64,000 nt of DNA, from NCBI GenBank assembly GCA_019022495.1, contig JAFEKR010000029.1, positions 62,001 to 126,000 on the forward strand, written 5' to 3'. Every line of letters begins with the position of its first letter. Within the stretch, counting starts at the first letter, position 1. A program made the position numbers and the translations under genes. The stretch is from Epichloe hybrida (taxonomy: Eukaryota > Ascomycota > Sordariomycetes > Hypocreales > Clavicipitaceae). Under the pieces are notes generated by a model. That model saw only the letters and a program-made list of their open reading frames with translations. It did no database searches and was not told the origin of the DNA. Positions 43,536 through 55,316 of this stretch are shown here, piece by piece.

Positions 43536-45687
43536 ATGTCTGACAAGCTCACTCGGTATGCGCGAACTCTGGGAATGCCTGACGATTCATGTCCCTTAGG
43601 GAACTAATTTCAACTAACTCCTACTGCCCACAGTATTGCCATTGTCAACAGCGACAAAGTTGGTCCAACCCAGTCAAATTTTCTACTCTTACCCCCGCGT
43701 ACCCCGCCATACTGACAGATCACCCCTCCATCCAGTGTCGTCCTCGCAAGTGTCGACAAGAATGCAAGAAGTCATGCCCTGTTGTGCGCAGTGGAAAGCT
43801 TTGCATTGAAGTCGCTCCCGATTCCCGTCTTGCTTTCATCTCTGAAGGTCTTTGCATCGGTTGTGGTATCTGCCCGAAGAAGTGCCCGTTCGATGCCATC
43901 ACCATCATCAACTTGCCCACAAATCTCGAAAACCAGGTCACCCATCGTTATGGCCCGAACAGCTTCAAGCTTCATCGTCTCCCCATGCCCCGACCTGGTC
44001 AGGTTCTTGGTCTTGTCGGAACCAACGGTATTGGAAAGAGTACTGCCCTGAAGATTCTCAGCGGCAAATTGAAGCCCAACTTGGGCCGTCACGACAACCC
44101 CCCCGACTGGGAGGATGTTATCAAGCACTTCCGTGGATCTGAGCTGCAGAGTGAGTGCCGTCGTCCCTCCCACAAGCCGTTGATGCCACGCATATCGAAA
44201 GCTAACGGTATACTCGTAGATTACTTTACCAAGCTTTTGGAAGATGACCTCAAGGCTGTCGTCAAACCCCAGTATGTCGACCAGATTCCCAAGGCCGTTC
44301 GTGGCCCTGAGAAAAGCGTAAAGGCTCTCATTTCTAGCAGAGCATCTCAAAACAACAACATGAAGGAAGTAGCCGATGTTCTCGAGCTCAATCACATCAT
44401 GGATCGTGACATCACCCTCTTGTCTGGTGGTGAACTCCAGCGATTTGCCATTGGTACCGTCTGCGTTCAGAACGCCGATGTGTACATGTTCGACGAGCCC
44501 TCGTCCTATCTTGATGTCAAACAGCGTCTGAGTGCTGCTCAGATCATTCGATCTCTCCTTCGTGATGACGACTACGTCATTGTCGTCGAACACGATCTGT
44601 CCGTCCTTGACTATCTTTCTGACTATGTTTGCGTTCTTTACGGCAAGCCCGCCGTCTATGGTGTCGTAACCCTACCATACTCTGTTCGAGAAGGTATCAA
44701 CATCTTTCTCGACGGTCACATCCCCACCGAGAACTTACGTTTCCGTGAAGAGTCTCTCACCTTCCGCATTGCTGAGACTACTGATGATTACACCATCGAC
44801 AAGTCTCGCGCTTTCCAATACCCCAAGATGGAGAAAGAGTTGGGTAACTTCAGGCTCCGTATCGACGCCGGAGAATTCACAGACTCCGAGATCATTGTTA
44901 TGATGGGAGAGAACGGTACCGGAAAGACTACCTTCTGTCGTCTCTTGGCTGGTGCTCTCAAGCCCGACAGCAAGGCATCCGTCCCCGATATGCGCATCAG
45001 CATGAAGCCCCAGACCATCACCCCCAAGTTCGACGGTACCGTTCGTCAGCTCTTTTCCAAGAAGATCAAGCAGGCATTCCTCAATCCTCAGTTTCAGACT
45101 GATGTTGTCAAGCCTCTCAAGCTCGACGACTTTATTGACCAGGAAGTCAAGAACCTGTCCGGTGGTGAATTACAGCGTGTCGCCATTGTTCTCGCTCTCG
45201 GCATGCCCGCCGATATCTATCTGATCGACGAGCCGTCTGCGTACCTCGACTCAGAGCAGCGTATCATTGCTTCTCGTGTCATCAAGCGTTTCATCATGCA
45301 CTCCAAGAAGACGGCCTTTATCGTCGAGCACGACTTCATCATGGCTACCTACCTTGCCGATCGTGTTATTGTTTTTGACGGCAAGCCCGGCATCGATGCC
45401 CACGCTAACCGACCCGAGTCTCTTCTCACCGGTTGCAACGCCTTTTTGAAGAACTTGGATGTCACTTTCCGTCGTGATCCCAGCAACTACCGCCCCCGTA
45501 TCAACAAGCAGGGATCTCAGCTCGATCAAGAACAAAAATTGGGAGGCAACTACGTAAGTTTAGCCTCTACCTGGCCCCAAGTCCTTTGACCCACATTTGC
45601 TCTGCAATATCACAAGATTGAATAGTACGAGGCTAACGCCACACTTTCTAGTTCTTCTTGGAAGAGACTCCCGAAAAGAGCTCCTGA
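43536..45687 (+). CDS. RLI1: Ribosome recycling ATPase RLI1/ABCE1
   Basis: Five exons: 43536-43555, 43634-43658 (25 nt), 43736-44150, 44220-45553 and 45652-45687. They give 609 residues, the canonical length. ABCE1 splits ribosomes after termination and acts in ribosome export. The N-terminus has two 4Fe-4S clusters: [17 protein letters not shown] and [21 protein letters not shown]1 has GTNGIGKST and [11 protein letters not shown]2 has [17 protein letters not shown] and IDEPSAYLD. The C-terminus [13 protein letters not shown] comes from the last 12-codon exon. Without the first two tiny exons ([15 protein letters not shown]) the leading cluster-binding domain has no start. The third intron (44151-44219) is 69 nt and stop-free in frame. 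Confidence 0.96.
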
Positions 45688-46569
45688 AAAGGGCAGTTAC
45701 AACAAGAAAAAGTTTCATCCTCACCACACAGCATCTGAAGGCGTTGAAGGCGTTCAAAAAAAGACTGCTTCCAAGAGGAAGCGTAGTCACGGGCGTGGCG
45801 TAGATGCACCGCTGCAAGAGAGCAGCGCCAGCGAGGACGATGAACCGGATGATTAACCCAGGTGACGACGGTCTATCCCCTGTTGTCTGGTCCTGCGAAA
45901 TGAACAGTCCGTGCAGCATTTGTCATTAGTTTATGAATAGCTGCCTTGTGTGTTTGTTGCAAGAGTGTTTGATCATGTCTCAATGAGTGCCAACTTCTCA
46001 CTTGTCAATTTCTTTGACTTTAGGCAAGGAGGGCTGCCATGAATTGATTGTGTTTGTCTCGCGGGCCAACATGATTTCCGCAGATTGAGGGACAACGGAA
46101 CAAGCAGGATGACTGTCGTCAACTTCCTACTCCTCGCGGGAAGCACTTCCGGAACTCACTTATATATATCTTGCACGTTATTTATGTTTGAATACAAAGT
46201 TCCATTCATCAAACACTCCCAAATGAAGTACGCGAATCATCTCTCACACAGGCATGCGTCAAGATATTAATCAAATCAGACGTAACAGCACTACATATTC
46301 TCCTAATTTGAAGTTCTTGATATGTGCTACAACAACATGGTACAAGATGAACACGTACTACAACTCCTCTTCACGTCCACTAGCAAAGTCAGAACTCTCT
46401 CGAAGAAGAACCCAACACACCTTTTGAGTGCAAAATAACATTGGGAGGATAGAGGCAAGGGTGAAAAAAAAAGGGGGGGAGGGGGGGGATGTACATCTCC
46501 CATGGAGGCTAGAACTGCTGGTAAGTAAGAACTAGAGTGACCAGGGGGTTAATTTGCAGATGGTGGGGC
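45688..46569. other. Convergent intergenic region RLI1 / PRP40
   Basis: 882 bp. An open frame continues just past the RLI1 stop in another frame (to TAA at about 45856) with a basic and then acidic composition ending SASEDDEPDD; see findings. The rest is AT-richer 3' flank with TATATATA at about 46161. Confidence 0.5.
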
Positions 46570-49240
46570 TTATTCTTCGATTTCTCCCTCCTCACTTCCA
46601 CTTCTGATGGCTTCCTTGGATGAGATTGGCGGGGTTTTGACACGAGGGCGTGCTTCACGCAGAGGTGATCGTTCGTGAGATCGCTCTCTCTTGATTCTCT
46701 GTGTAGGTGTATTAGCGAGGGTTCGGGAAATGGCGAGTAGAAGAGGGGAGAATTGCCTCTTACCTTGGAATCCCTTGAATCTCTTCGAGATGTCTCATCT
46801 TCGTCATCTTGTCGCCGACGTCGTGAACCTGATGGTCGCTCATCTCCATAGGGGAGCTCATCATACGAACCTCGATCAATCCGGCGGCGGTACAGCCGCT
46901 CCCGTTCATCCTCCCGGTCCCTGCGCTCACGGTCGTAGTGGCTATCATCGTCCCGTCTTGGGCGTGGTGGCCGGTCGTGCTCCCGGTCCCGGTCCCGGTC
47001 CCGGTCCCGGTCTCTCACAGTGTCACGATCACGATCACGTTCGCGCTCTCTCTCGCGCTCACGGTCACGGTCCCTCTCACGTCGAGGCGGCGGTGGGGAC
47101 AATCGACCGCCTCGGTCACTGGAGAGCAAGTTCTCTGCCATGGTCGACTTGCGGTGGTTTCGCTCCCTTTCGGCAATGGCTTTGCGCCGGTCGGCTTCGT
47201 ACGGATCCTGTTCGGGGCTGCGACTGCGCCTAGCAGGACGTCCACTACGTTGAGATTTCTCACCTCTAAATCGGTCTCCCTCACGACGGGAGGCGTCACG
47301 CTCAACAGAGAGCCGACTTCCTCGTTTGTGGCCGCGATCGGCATCATCCTCTTCCTTTTCGCGAAGTCGTCTCATGTGCTTATCAAAAGCGCCTCGTCGC
47401 AAGTCTTCAGAGCTGACTGCCTGGAATTCTTCTGATTTCAGGAGGCGAGGTCGTACCTTTTCATAAGTGTCTCCCGACACAAGGGGAGGTTCGGCACGTT
47501 TGAGATATGCTCGGAGATCCTCAACGGCGCGCCGTTGTTGACGATCGGTCTGCTTGTCATCGTCTCGCTTCGCAGCCCGCTTTTCACGAAGCTTTTGAAA
47601 ACAGGAGTTAGCTTGGCTCTTCTAAAAGTCCACGTTTAATCGTCTAAAAGAGACAGATGAGGCTTACCCTCTCGAAGATCAGTTGTAGAATGTCAATATC
47701 AATGTTAGCAGTGCGTCGATCATCCTTCATAACAGCGAGGAATTCTTGGAGATCGCTCGTTGGCGTAAGCTCAAACCGTTTATCCTTTACGCGTTGAGTT
47801 ATTCGGTTAGTTACTCTCCCTCTGACCCGAAATGCTATGCGGAGAAAAAGACTCACTTCAAGAACATCCAAGACGTCGTTTCTCGGCACTCGGAGAGAAC
47901 GCTCCTCCTCCTCCACTACATCCCAGAAGAGTTCCTGAGGCGTGGAACCATCGTGAGCTAGCATATTCGTATACCGCTCGTCTTGCTCTATTAGTGGATG
48001 AATGGTGCTCCATGTCACACCTGGCTTGATCTTGCCATCTTTGCGAAGCTCGGACAGGAGTGACTTGAACGAATCTCGAGCTTTGCGTTCTCGACGATAC
48101 TTCATCTTCTTCTCGTGCTGCTTTTGCTCATTGAGTGCGCGCTCAAGGGCCTTGATATGATCCTGGAAGGTGATTAGGGTGTCGTATTTGGTGAGGGCCT
48201 GGTATGTTTCGTCGTTCTGGAAAGCCGAAGAGATGATATGCTGGGCCTCGCTCCATCGCGTGTAGGCTTTGATGCTGAGTTTTGGCAGTAATTCCTTGAG
48301 GGCATCAAGCGCATTGCGGCGCGACCTGATTTGATGTTCCTTGTGGGCCTTCTTTAGCCCCACGACGTACTCCTCAAAGAGCTGCCGTCGTTCGTCTTCA
48401 TCGTTCGTGTATCGAAAGATGGTTTCGCCTTCAATCATCGGTCGAGCAGTCTTCCATCGCGTGTAATGAACAATCTCAGGATGACGCTTGAGCATGGTTT
48501 CAAAGTCAGCGCGAAGCTTGCTCATGCGTTCTTCGGCGCGCTCCTTGTCCTGCACGATGACATCCTGACAGTATTTCTCGAAGGCATCTCTTCTGCCTTT
48601 GGGGTCTCGAATCGATCGATACTGGGCATCTCTGATCGTCGCTCGCATAGCCTGCTCCCAAGTCCAGTCGGGCTGCACTCCGCTGCGCTTGAGCAGCTTC
48701 ATGAAGGCAGCCTCGGCTTCTTCGGGAGAAGCGAATTCCGGTTCGTCGTTCGTGGCAGGAATGAAGACCTGAGATTTGTCTTCGTTTTCATACCCTCCTC
48801 GACGAGAGTCGTGACGCGAGTCGCGATAGTCTCGAGGATGGTCGTAGGAGTTGTGGGAATGGCCACCATTTTGCGCGTGGCCATGTTCTTGGCCACCTTG
48901 GCCACTTCCTTGTCCGAGAGCCTTCCTGTAGACATCTGGCATCTCCCATGAGCTCTGCTTCGTCTCGGTATTGTACCAATACTTTCGCCCTCCCTCGGCA
49001 GTATACTCCTTCCACGGTTGATCGGACAGAGCACGCTAAACACGTTAATCAGCTTTGAGCTTCCAGTTCACGGATATCACCGCGAAAACAAGTACTTACT
49101 TCTGCGCCAGACATGAGTTCCTCCGGCTTTGTCCACTGCGTCGCTTTGGTCGCGCTATTATAGTAGTAAGCCCGGCCATCAGGAGTGTGGTGCTCCTGCC
49201 ACGCCGAAGCGGCTTGGCCGCCGCCGTAGCCGTTCATCAT
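46570..49240 (-). CDS. PRP40: Pre-mRNA splicing factor PRP40 (U1 snRNP, WW and FF domains)
   Basis: Five exons: 49240-49100, 49035-47857, 47784-47668, 47591-46764 and 46698-46570, giving 797 residues. PRP40 bridges the 5' splice site (U1 snRNP) and branch-point factors. There are two WW domains: WQEHHTPDGRAYYYNSATKA (about 14-33) with QWTKP, and WKEYTAEGGRKYWYNTETKQ (about 55-74) with SSWEMP. A series of FF domains follows: FMKLLKRSGVQPDWTWEQAM, FETMLKRHPEIVHYTRWKTA, KELLPKLSIKAYTRWSEAQ and FKSLLSELRKDGKIKPGVTW. The C-terminal 300 residues are rich in Arg-Asp/Arg-Glu and RS-like dipeptides, absent from budding-yeast Prp40. The 72-nt second intron (47785-47856) is stop-free in frame. Confidence 0.94.
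46972..47090 (-). repeat. PRP40: RD/RE dipeptide repeat tract in PRP40
   Basis: About 40 residues of alternating Arg-Asp/Arg-Glu encoded by CGGGAC and CGTGAT-like hexamers, including a run of identical hexamers (46984-47015). Composition and sequence resemble the CHD1 tract 9.5 kb away. Confidence 0.9.
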
Positions 49241-49672
49241 GCAGCAGTCGGTCGCAAATGTGATGAGCTCAAGTAGGAATTATAAGGAGATTGATGCAGC
49301 CAGAATGAAGATGTTTCTTTTCAGCCGCCTGAGTAGCGCAGTTCTGATGAAATGTCGTTGACGAGGCCAGAAGTTGGCTGGAGAAAAGTCGACGAGGTTG
49401 GGCAGAGAGAGATTGGGGGTCGAGGAAATGTCGAATGCAAATCGCGAATTATCTGAAGCACAGGCCAATGGGACGGAGCCTGCGCAGAGAGGTGGGGCCC
49501 CTCGTGTTCCCGCAGGAGTGAGTGAGTCTGATGATCAGTGACAAACCTTGTTGGAATGAAGAGATGAGCCAAGACAACCAACTACAGATGCACACAATGA
49601 TTGACTAGGAAGACATTAACATCATATCGTCTCATTTCATCTTCTCTCACCCCTCTCACCCCTCTCACCAAC
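49241..49672. promoter_or_regulatory. PRP40 / TRS65 bidirectional promoter
   Basis: 432 bp between divergent starts, with a CACCCCTCT tandem repeat (49649-49668) just before the TRS65 ATG. No gene seen. Confidence 0.5.
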
Positions 49673-51606
49673 ATGGTAGAGACCGATTGCGCACTCCAAG
49701 GGGCGGACGCGGCCCATGACCCCAGCGACGATTTCGTCAAACAGTCGTACCTCACATACGCGATACCTGCAGCTACAGATATCGATCTCGAACAAGCTTT
49801 CAGAGATGTGGAAGCTGGCAAGTCCATACTGGAATCGATACAACAGCGGGATTCCCTCTTCTTTGGTAGGCTTGGCTTGGCTTGGCTTGGCTTTACATTC
49901 ATCATCACGCCCCTATATTTCTCAATATTTTCACGTCGCATTTGCCATGTGCTTCACTGCTGACCCGGTACGTACTACTAGATGAGACAGTCGAGGTGCT
50001 CCTCATTCTGAGGATGCCCCGGTCAGAAGAGAGCACCCTTCAAGGACAAATGAAACGATTGGTCATTTCCGTGGAGGGCCAGATCGTCAACACCAAATCT
50101 GCAGATCGGGATTCACAGCCAGCCGTCGAGACCATCTTCAAAGGCCATGTCGAGGACGTGGCTGACCCCTTCGTCATCGTGGACCAAGAAGAGGAGGGCG
50201 ACTCGGATGACGGCTCCTCCTCTCAAAACGTATACGCCATGTGGAAAGTACCCGTGTTCCTCTGTCGGCCACGGATGAGACTCCAGCACCCGGCCGTGGT
50301 CGTCTCAGCGTCGGCCAGCCTCAAGCCGCAAGTCATGGTCGAAATCAGCGCCGGCGGCACGGGCTATCTCCAGAGCGGCGTGCCGTCCAGCTTCAATCTC
50401 CTGGAAACCTTCTCCTGGGATCCTGCCCTCAACGGCGTCAAGCCAAGACTATCTGCGCTGCGCGTGTCAAGAGTCGCCCCCGTCAGCAGGCAGCAAGACC
50501 TGGTTGCGCATCTTCGCGCGCTGCCGCAACTCAGAATCCCAGTGTACCCCGTCATTCACACACGCGTGCGACTCTCTCGTCCGCAGTCTGTTCCCCCCCA
50601 GGCCACGCTGATTGCCATGCTGGAAGTGGACTTCACCCCCCACGCGGAATGCGAGATCCTCCTCGACGACATCACGCTCTCCACCGGCGATGGCACCGTG
50701 CAGAGTCTGAACGACGACGAGGGCCCGCACGCCCAGATGAAGCTGCCCATGAGTTGTGTGTCCCACGACCACATCACCTTCCTCTACCACGTCAAGCCCC
50801 ATCAGCATGAGAAGTCCCCAAGGAGCTTCACGGGCAGACTCGACGTGTCCATCGCCGCCACCGCCCAAGTCATCCCCGGATTGTGCACGCCCCGCCTCAC
50901 AATGAGCTGGGAAACCGGCCTCGACTTCTCCACCCCCGTGAACCCAAGTTTCAACAACATGGCCGAGGCGACGGGCATGCAACGAGCTCACAAGCCCTCG
51001 CAGCTTTCCATCGGCAGCAGCAACACTGCCGTCACGCCACTCAAATCACCTTCTGTCCTACGACCCGATGCCCTCCCCAGCCTAGAGTCATCCGCCGCAC
51101 GCGCCGAGGCCGCCGCCGTTCCTGATCTCGGCATCACCATGTCCTTTATCGGGCCATCGGGGCCCGTCCATCCCGGCGACGTATTCTCATGGACCGTGTG
51201 CGTCGTCAACCGCTCCCCCGAGCAAACGGCGCGTCCGCCCCGAAAACTCGCCCTCGTGGCGGTACCCAAGCGACGTCGCAACGACGCGAGACCCGTCCGG
51301 CCACCGTCCACGGCTTCGCGGCGCCGCGGCGAGAAGGAGCTGGCCGATGCAGTCGCCGACACGAACGTCTTGCACGCTCTGCAGAAGAGCTCCGTGACCG
51401 ATGTCACAGAGGTCGTCTGTCTCAGTGCCGACACACGCGTTGGGCCCCTCGCCCCAGGGGCATGTCACGTCGTCGAGCTGCAGTTCCTAGCCTTGCGAGA
51501 AGGCATCGTCGGCGTCGAGGCTGTCCGCGTCGTCGATCTAGGTTCTCAGGAACACGTCGACATACGCGACTTACCTACTACAATAGTGGAACCTGCTGCT
51601 GCGTGA
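49673..51606 (+). CDS. TRS65: TRAPPII complex subunit TRS65
   Basis: Two exons, 49673-49865 and 49982-51606, with a 116-nt intron, give 605 residues. Trs65 is a fungal-specific subunit of TRAPPII, the Golgi Rab exchange factor for Ypt31/32. Recognised from the family pattern: DETVEVLLILRMPRSEES near the N-terminus, a beta-rich core (MWKVPVFLCRPRMRLQHPAV; SSFNLLETFSWDPALNG), the Ig-like segment PGDVFSWTVCVVNRSPEQ and the C-terminal GPLAPGACHVVELQFLALREG with GVEAVRVVDLGSQEHVDIRDLP. The intron starts with a CTTGG tandem repeat (49870-49891). Convergent with SLD3. Confidence 0.85.
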
Positions 51607-51983
51607 ATCATGACGCGGCAATTTTTCCAATTTTGGAAGAATTTTAAAAAAAAAAGAGTTGAAAAAAACAAAAAAAAAAACACCCATTCAATACCATAAT
51701 GGCTAATGCTGTGCTTATGCATACATACATGGAAGTAAGTGGTTTCGCCATTGTCCGTGTAATCTATTCCCTCTCATGAAGCGGCCTGATAGCCACGCAA
51801 GCCCGTGTGCTCACTGCAAAATACAAGCCCGATCAACTCCAGATGATGCAATGCAATGTGCCTTGTTCCGCTCCATGATAACCCGAGTTGTGTTATGTCC
51901 AATCCGTAACCGTGGCTGAAATCATTAAAAAAAAAAAAAAAAAAAAACCGCCAAAACAATGCGACGCTTCAACGAATTCATCA
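51607..51983. other. Convergent intergenic region TRS65 / SLD3
   Basis: 377 bp, very A-rich (A runs at 51644-51653, 51672-51680 and 51927-51946), consistent with two 3' ends. No gene seen. Confidence 0.55.
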
Positions 51984-54978
51984 TCAAATATCATCAAAAT
52001 CATCGTCCCACCCCAGTTTATCATAAATTGACACCTTGTTCAACTGATTGGGATCGTGAGCCGACACAGGAGTCTGGATCAATTCCAGTCTTGATACAGT
52101 TCTCTTGACAGGTGTCGCCATGACCCCTTGAGCTCCATCAGAAGAAGTAGGTCGGGCACCCGTTGATGCAGTAGCTGTGCTTCGAGATGGTGCAAAGTCG
52201 TCGATACTAGCCGCCTTGTTGCCGACAAGCGGAGACGAAGGTGGCATAGCAGGCTCGTCATGAGCCATGCGCCTGATGAAACTGTGCTGCGTGGACGGTC
52301 TGGCTGGCGAGACGCAATCTGCCAAGGCGTCTCGATGGCCATGTCTGTGTCCCGTGGACGGGACCATGTGCCCTACGCTTGAAGGGGGAATCAATTCCTC
52401 AGTGCTGTTCAGGGGCTTTCCGGCATCTGACTCAGGCTGGATTGCTAGAACGTCTTGAAAGCGTTTATTCGCCGGCGTGGCCTGGACCTGTATCGAAGAA
52501 GCTAGTGAGCTTCTAGCCATCCTTCTCCCTCCTGTTACATGCGTCAGTATATGTCACTTGAATGGGAAAGTGTTTTGAACAGGTAGTTTGAGAAACTTAC
52601 TCTTGGCTGAATGGCCTGCTGTCGCCCGGCGTTCGTCTGCTTCTGCCATGGCTTTGCCAACCACTTCGCGATTTGGCTTTCTGAGCGCCGAAATGGCGTC
52701 TTTCAGCTCGGCCTTCACAAGTGACTTCTTGTTCGCCTTCATGTCCTCCAAGTTGCTTGTACTGTTGCTACGTGATAGAGATGATTGCCGTGAACGGGCC
52801 AAGAGCGATTCTCCCCTGGGAAGGTCCTTCAAGGATAGAGGTTCGCTGCCTTCCCGCTTTACTCCTGACAAGGTTGTTGATGTCGCAGATCTCATGAGAG
52901 CGATTGCATTACTAGGCCCTCTGGAGACGCTGCGGCGGTGCATTTGCTCTGTCGACAACGCACGCTGCAGCGTCCGTCTGTTGCTAGGCGGGGCAGGTCG
53001 CTTCGTGGCAGCACCAAGTTTCTGTTCTCGCTTGCTAGATGACCGCCTCAACGACCTTGACTGAACGGATGAGACGATCACAGGGCCACCGAGTTTTCTG
53101 TTGATGGCATCGCATAGCCCGGGCAAGCGTGCAGAGAAGCTGGCGAAAAGTTAGTCGAGACTCGGCCCCTAACAGGTGTGCTCAAGATTGTGGTATTGCA
53201 CATACAAGGGAACAATAACGTCAACGCAGAAGTCCTTCAGTGGCTCAGACGAGGCCTTTTGCTGTACTTGGCCGTCAGCAGAAGCTTGAGCGGGCTGCGA
53301 ATCACTCATCATGAGCTGCTCGTCAGAAGCTGTGGACTGCCAAATGGTGAGACGATCAGCATGCACGTCCACCAACACTGGCAAATTGTGCTTGTTCCGC
53401 TTCTTCGCAGGAGGTGCCATACTTGGCTCAGGGAGCTGAGACTCTGCGCCTGGCAAAGTCGGCAGGTTCGATTCCGCTGCCTCGCGTACATTGCTGAGAG
53501 GCTCCAGCGCCAGAATCTCAAGGATCAAGATCATCTGCAACTGCGTCTCCCTCGTACGAAGCATGGAGACGTGAGACTTGAGTTGGGACGGGGAAATGTT
53601 CATATCATGGCCAGTAGGTTCTGGCTTGTTTGTGTTCCACCATTTGCGAATGCTTTCATCCTCCAGAGGATATAAGGAGTCTTTGCCCAGCTTCATTTTT
53701 CTGGGCTTGCGTTTTTTCTTACCGCCTTCGTCAGAGGAATCGACAAAAGCTTTCATCTTACCAATGACCTCAGGGATAGTCTCGCGATATTTCTTGTCAA
53801 TCTGCACAGTAGTCAGGATGAGACTTTTCAGAAAGTCGACCAAATCTTCCATCTCGAGGTTAGACTCGAGATCCAAGTGAAATGCTGATCGCGCCCGAGA
53901 CAGCGGTCCCTTGGCGAAATATGCCAATGAGCCCTGATAGAACAAGATTAGTTATGTGTAACAAACGGTTGCCTATTATGATGGAGATTGCCTACCATGG
54001 ACCTATACAAAGCCTCGAAGTAGTGAGTTCGTATAGTATTGAATATCATCTCTGCTGTTTGTTGGGATTCGGCAGGTGGCGCATTGTCCAAATTATTTGT
54101 GGCTGACACAGTCTCAACATTTGCCTGGCGCTCAGCAGCATTGACTTCGTCCGACGTGATATCTGGCGTCGGAAGCTGTGACGGTTGAGAATCCGCAGCT
54201 GGCCCATCGCTTTCTTGTCTGTTGATATCCACCTCCAGCGTTGGCTGAGACTTGGACTTCTTTCTCACGAGGTTTTGAATAGCTTCGATAGCCGCCCGTT
54301 TCTTCTTTTGCTCCCCATGTAGGTGCGGTGTCGGCAATGACGTCTCCGCGTCCGGTTCTAGTTGATCTTGCCTTCGCGGGGCAAGGCGACAACGACAAAG
54401 AGCTGTTGCATACCTCGCCAAATCCCCCAAATCAACCCAGGAGCCCAGTCTACACATGACGTAGAGGCCATTTTCTTGCCGTTCGAGAGCAAATGTGGTA
54501 CCTTTGGAGTCACTCCTCGCTATAACCACCGTGGGAGCTGAACCGAGCCGCGATTCGAGGTCCAGTATTTTGATATGAGACTCCACGAAACGGGTCTGGG
54601 GGAAGCCACTGGTCGGAGAGGAGAAGTCGAGACTGGAAAGGGAAAGATGCTCTCTCGGAAGAAGCATGAGCGGCGACAGAGAGCGAGGCTGTGCCTGGAT
54701 GTTGGGAGGATGAGGCTATCACAATTTGTTAGTAAACTGGGCTTATTTCCAGTCGGCCGCCACGCGCGCGAGCACAGACTACCGGGACAATCCCAAACCT
54801 TGACAGTAATGGATGCATTGAGCAAGTAATCCATGGCAACCGCATCTGCTCTTTTCTTTGTGTGTTGGCCCGGCGAAACACTGCCTCTCCGACGGTTCAA
54901 GCTGCCATCCGAACTTGGCGTCAGGATGCCAGACCGTGGACGCGACGCGTCGGCGCCGAGTGCAGTGGGAGAGGACAT
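51984..54978 (-). CDS. SLD3: DNA replication initiation regulator SLD3
   Basis: Five exons: 54978-54799, 54715-53996, 53933-53206, 53139-52601 and 52531-51984, giving 904 residues (an in-frame ATG at 55017 would add 13). Sld3 binds Cdc45 and, once phosphorylated by CDK, Dpb11, to load Cdc45 on licensed MCM. The Sld3/Treslin domain is recognised by IRTHYFEALYRSMGSLAYFAKGPL (positions around 54000), RARSAFHLDLES and the junction VIVPFFSARLPGLCDAINRK, which needs the GTATGT donor at 53205. The C-terminus IYDKLGWDDDFDD is the conserved tail. Many SP/TP and basic sites lie in the distal half. The first intron uses a weak GTTTGG donor (54798) with a good TTACTAAC branch. Confidence 0.88.
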
Positions 54979-55285
54979 TGGTGGGTATGAAGACTCATTC
55001 GTTGAGCGGCATCGCAATCAAAGGGCAGCTTGTAGGAAAGGGAGACTCGAGTAGAGAAAGCCAACGACCGGCGAGCCGTGTGTGCTATAGACAAGTCGAT
55101 GCAGAAAAATACAAGGTGTCGTTTGTATTTCCTCGCTGGGTGGGCCGACGCCCCTCCGACGCTCACTTGCCCTGGGCCCAGCGAGCGACGCGTCGATTGA
55201 CCAGGGCACGCTGATGACGTCGGGCCGGCCCTTGGGAGCGGAGGGGGGAGGGTAATTGTGGGTCCGACTTTCGATTTCCTCTTCC

Positions 55286-55316
<31 letters not shown>

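Noticed and set aside
43124..43607. Two overlapping frames of 98 and 146 codons before RLI1
   Set aside because: Pyrimidine-rich leader of RLI1; the frames run across the RLI1 start and first intron.
45554..45589. RLI1 ending by read-through at 45589 ([11 protein letters not shown])
   Set aside because: GTAAGT donor right after GGNY and an exon giving [11 protein letters not shown] match the conserved family C-terminus.
54716..54785. SLD3 intron starting at the GTAGTC donor
   Set aside because: It gives phase 1 and shifts exon 2 out of the frame that encodes PHPPNIQAQPRSLSPLML.
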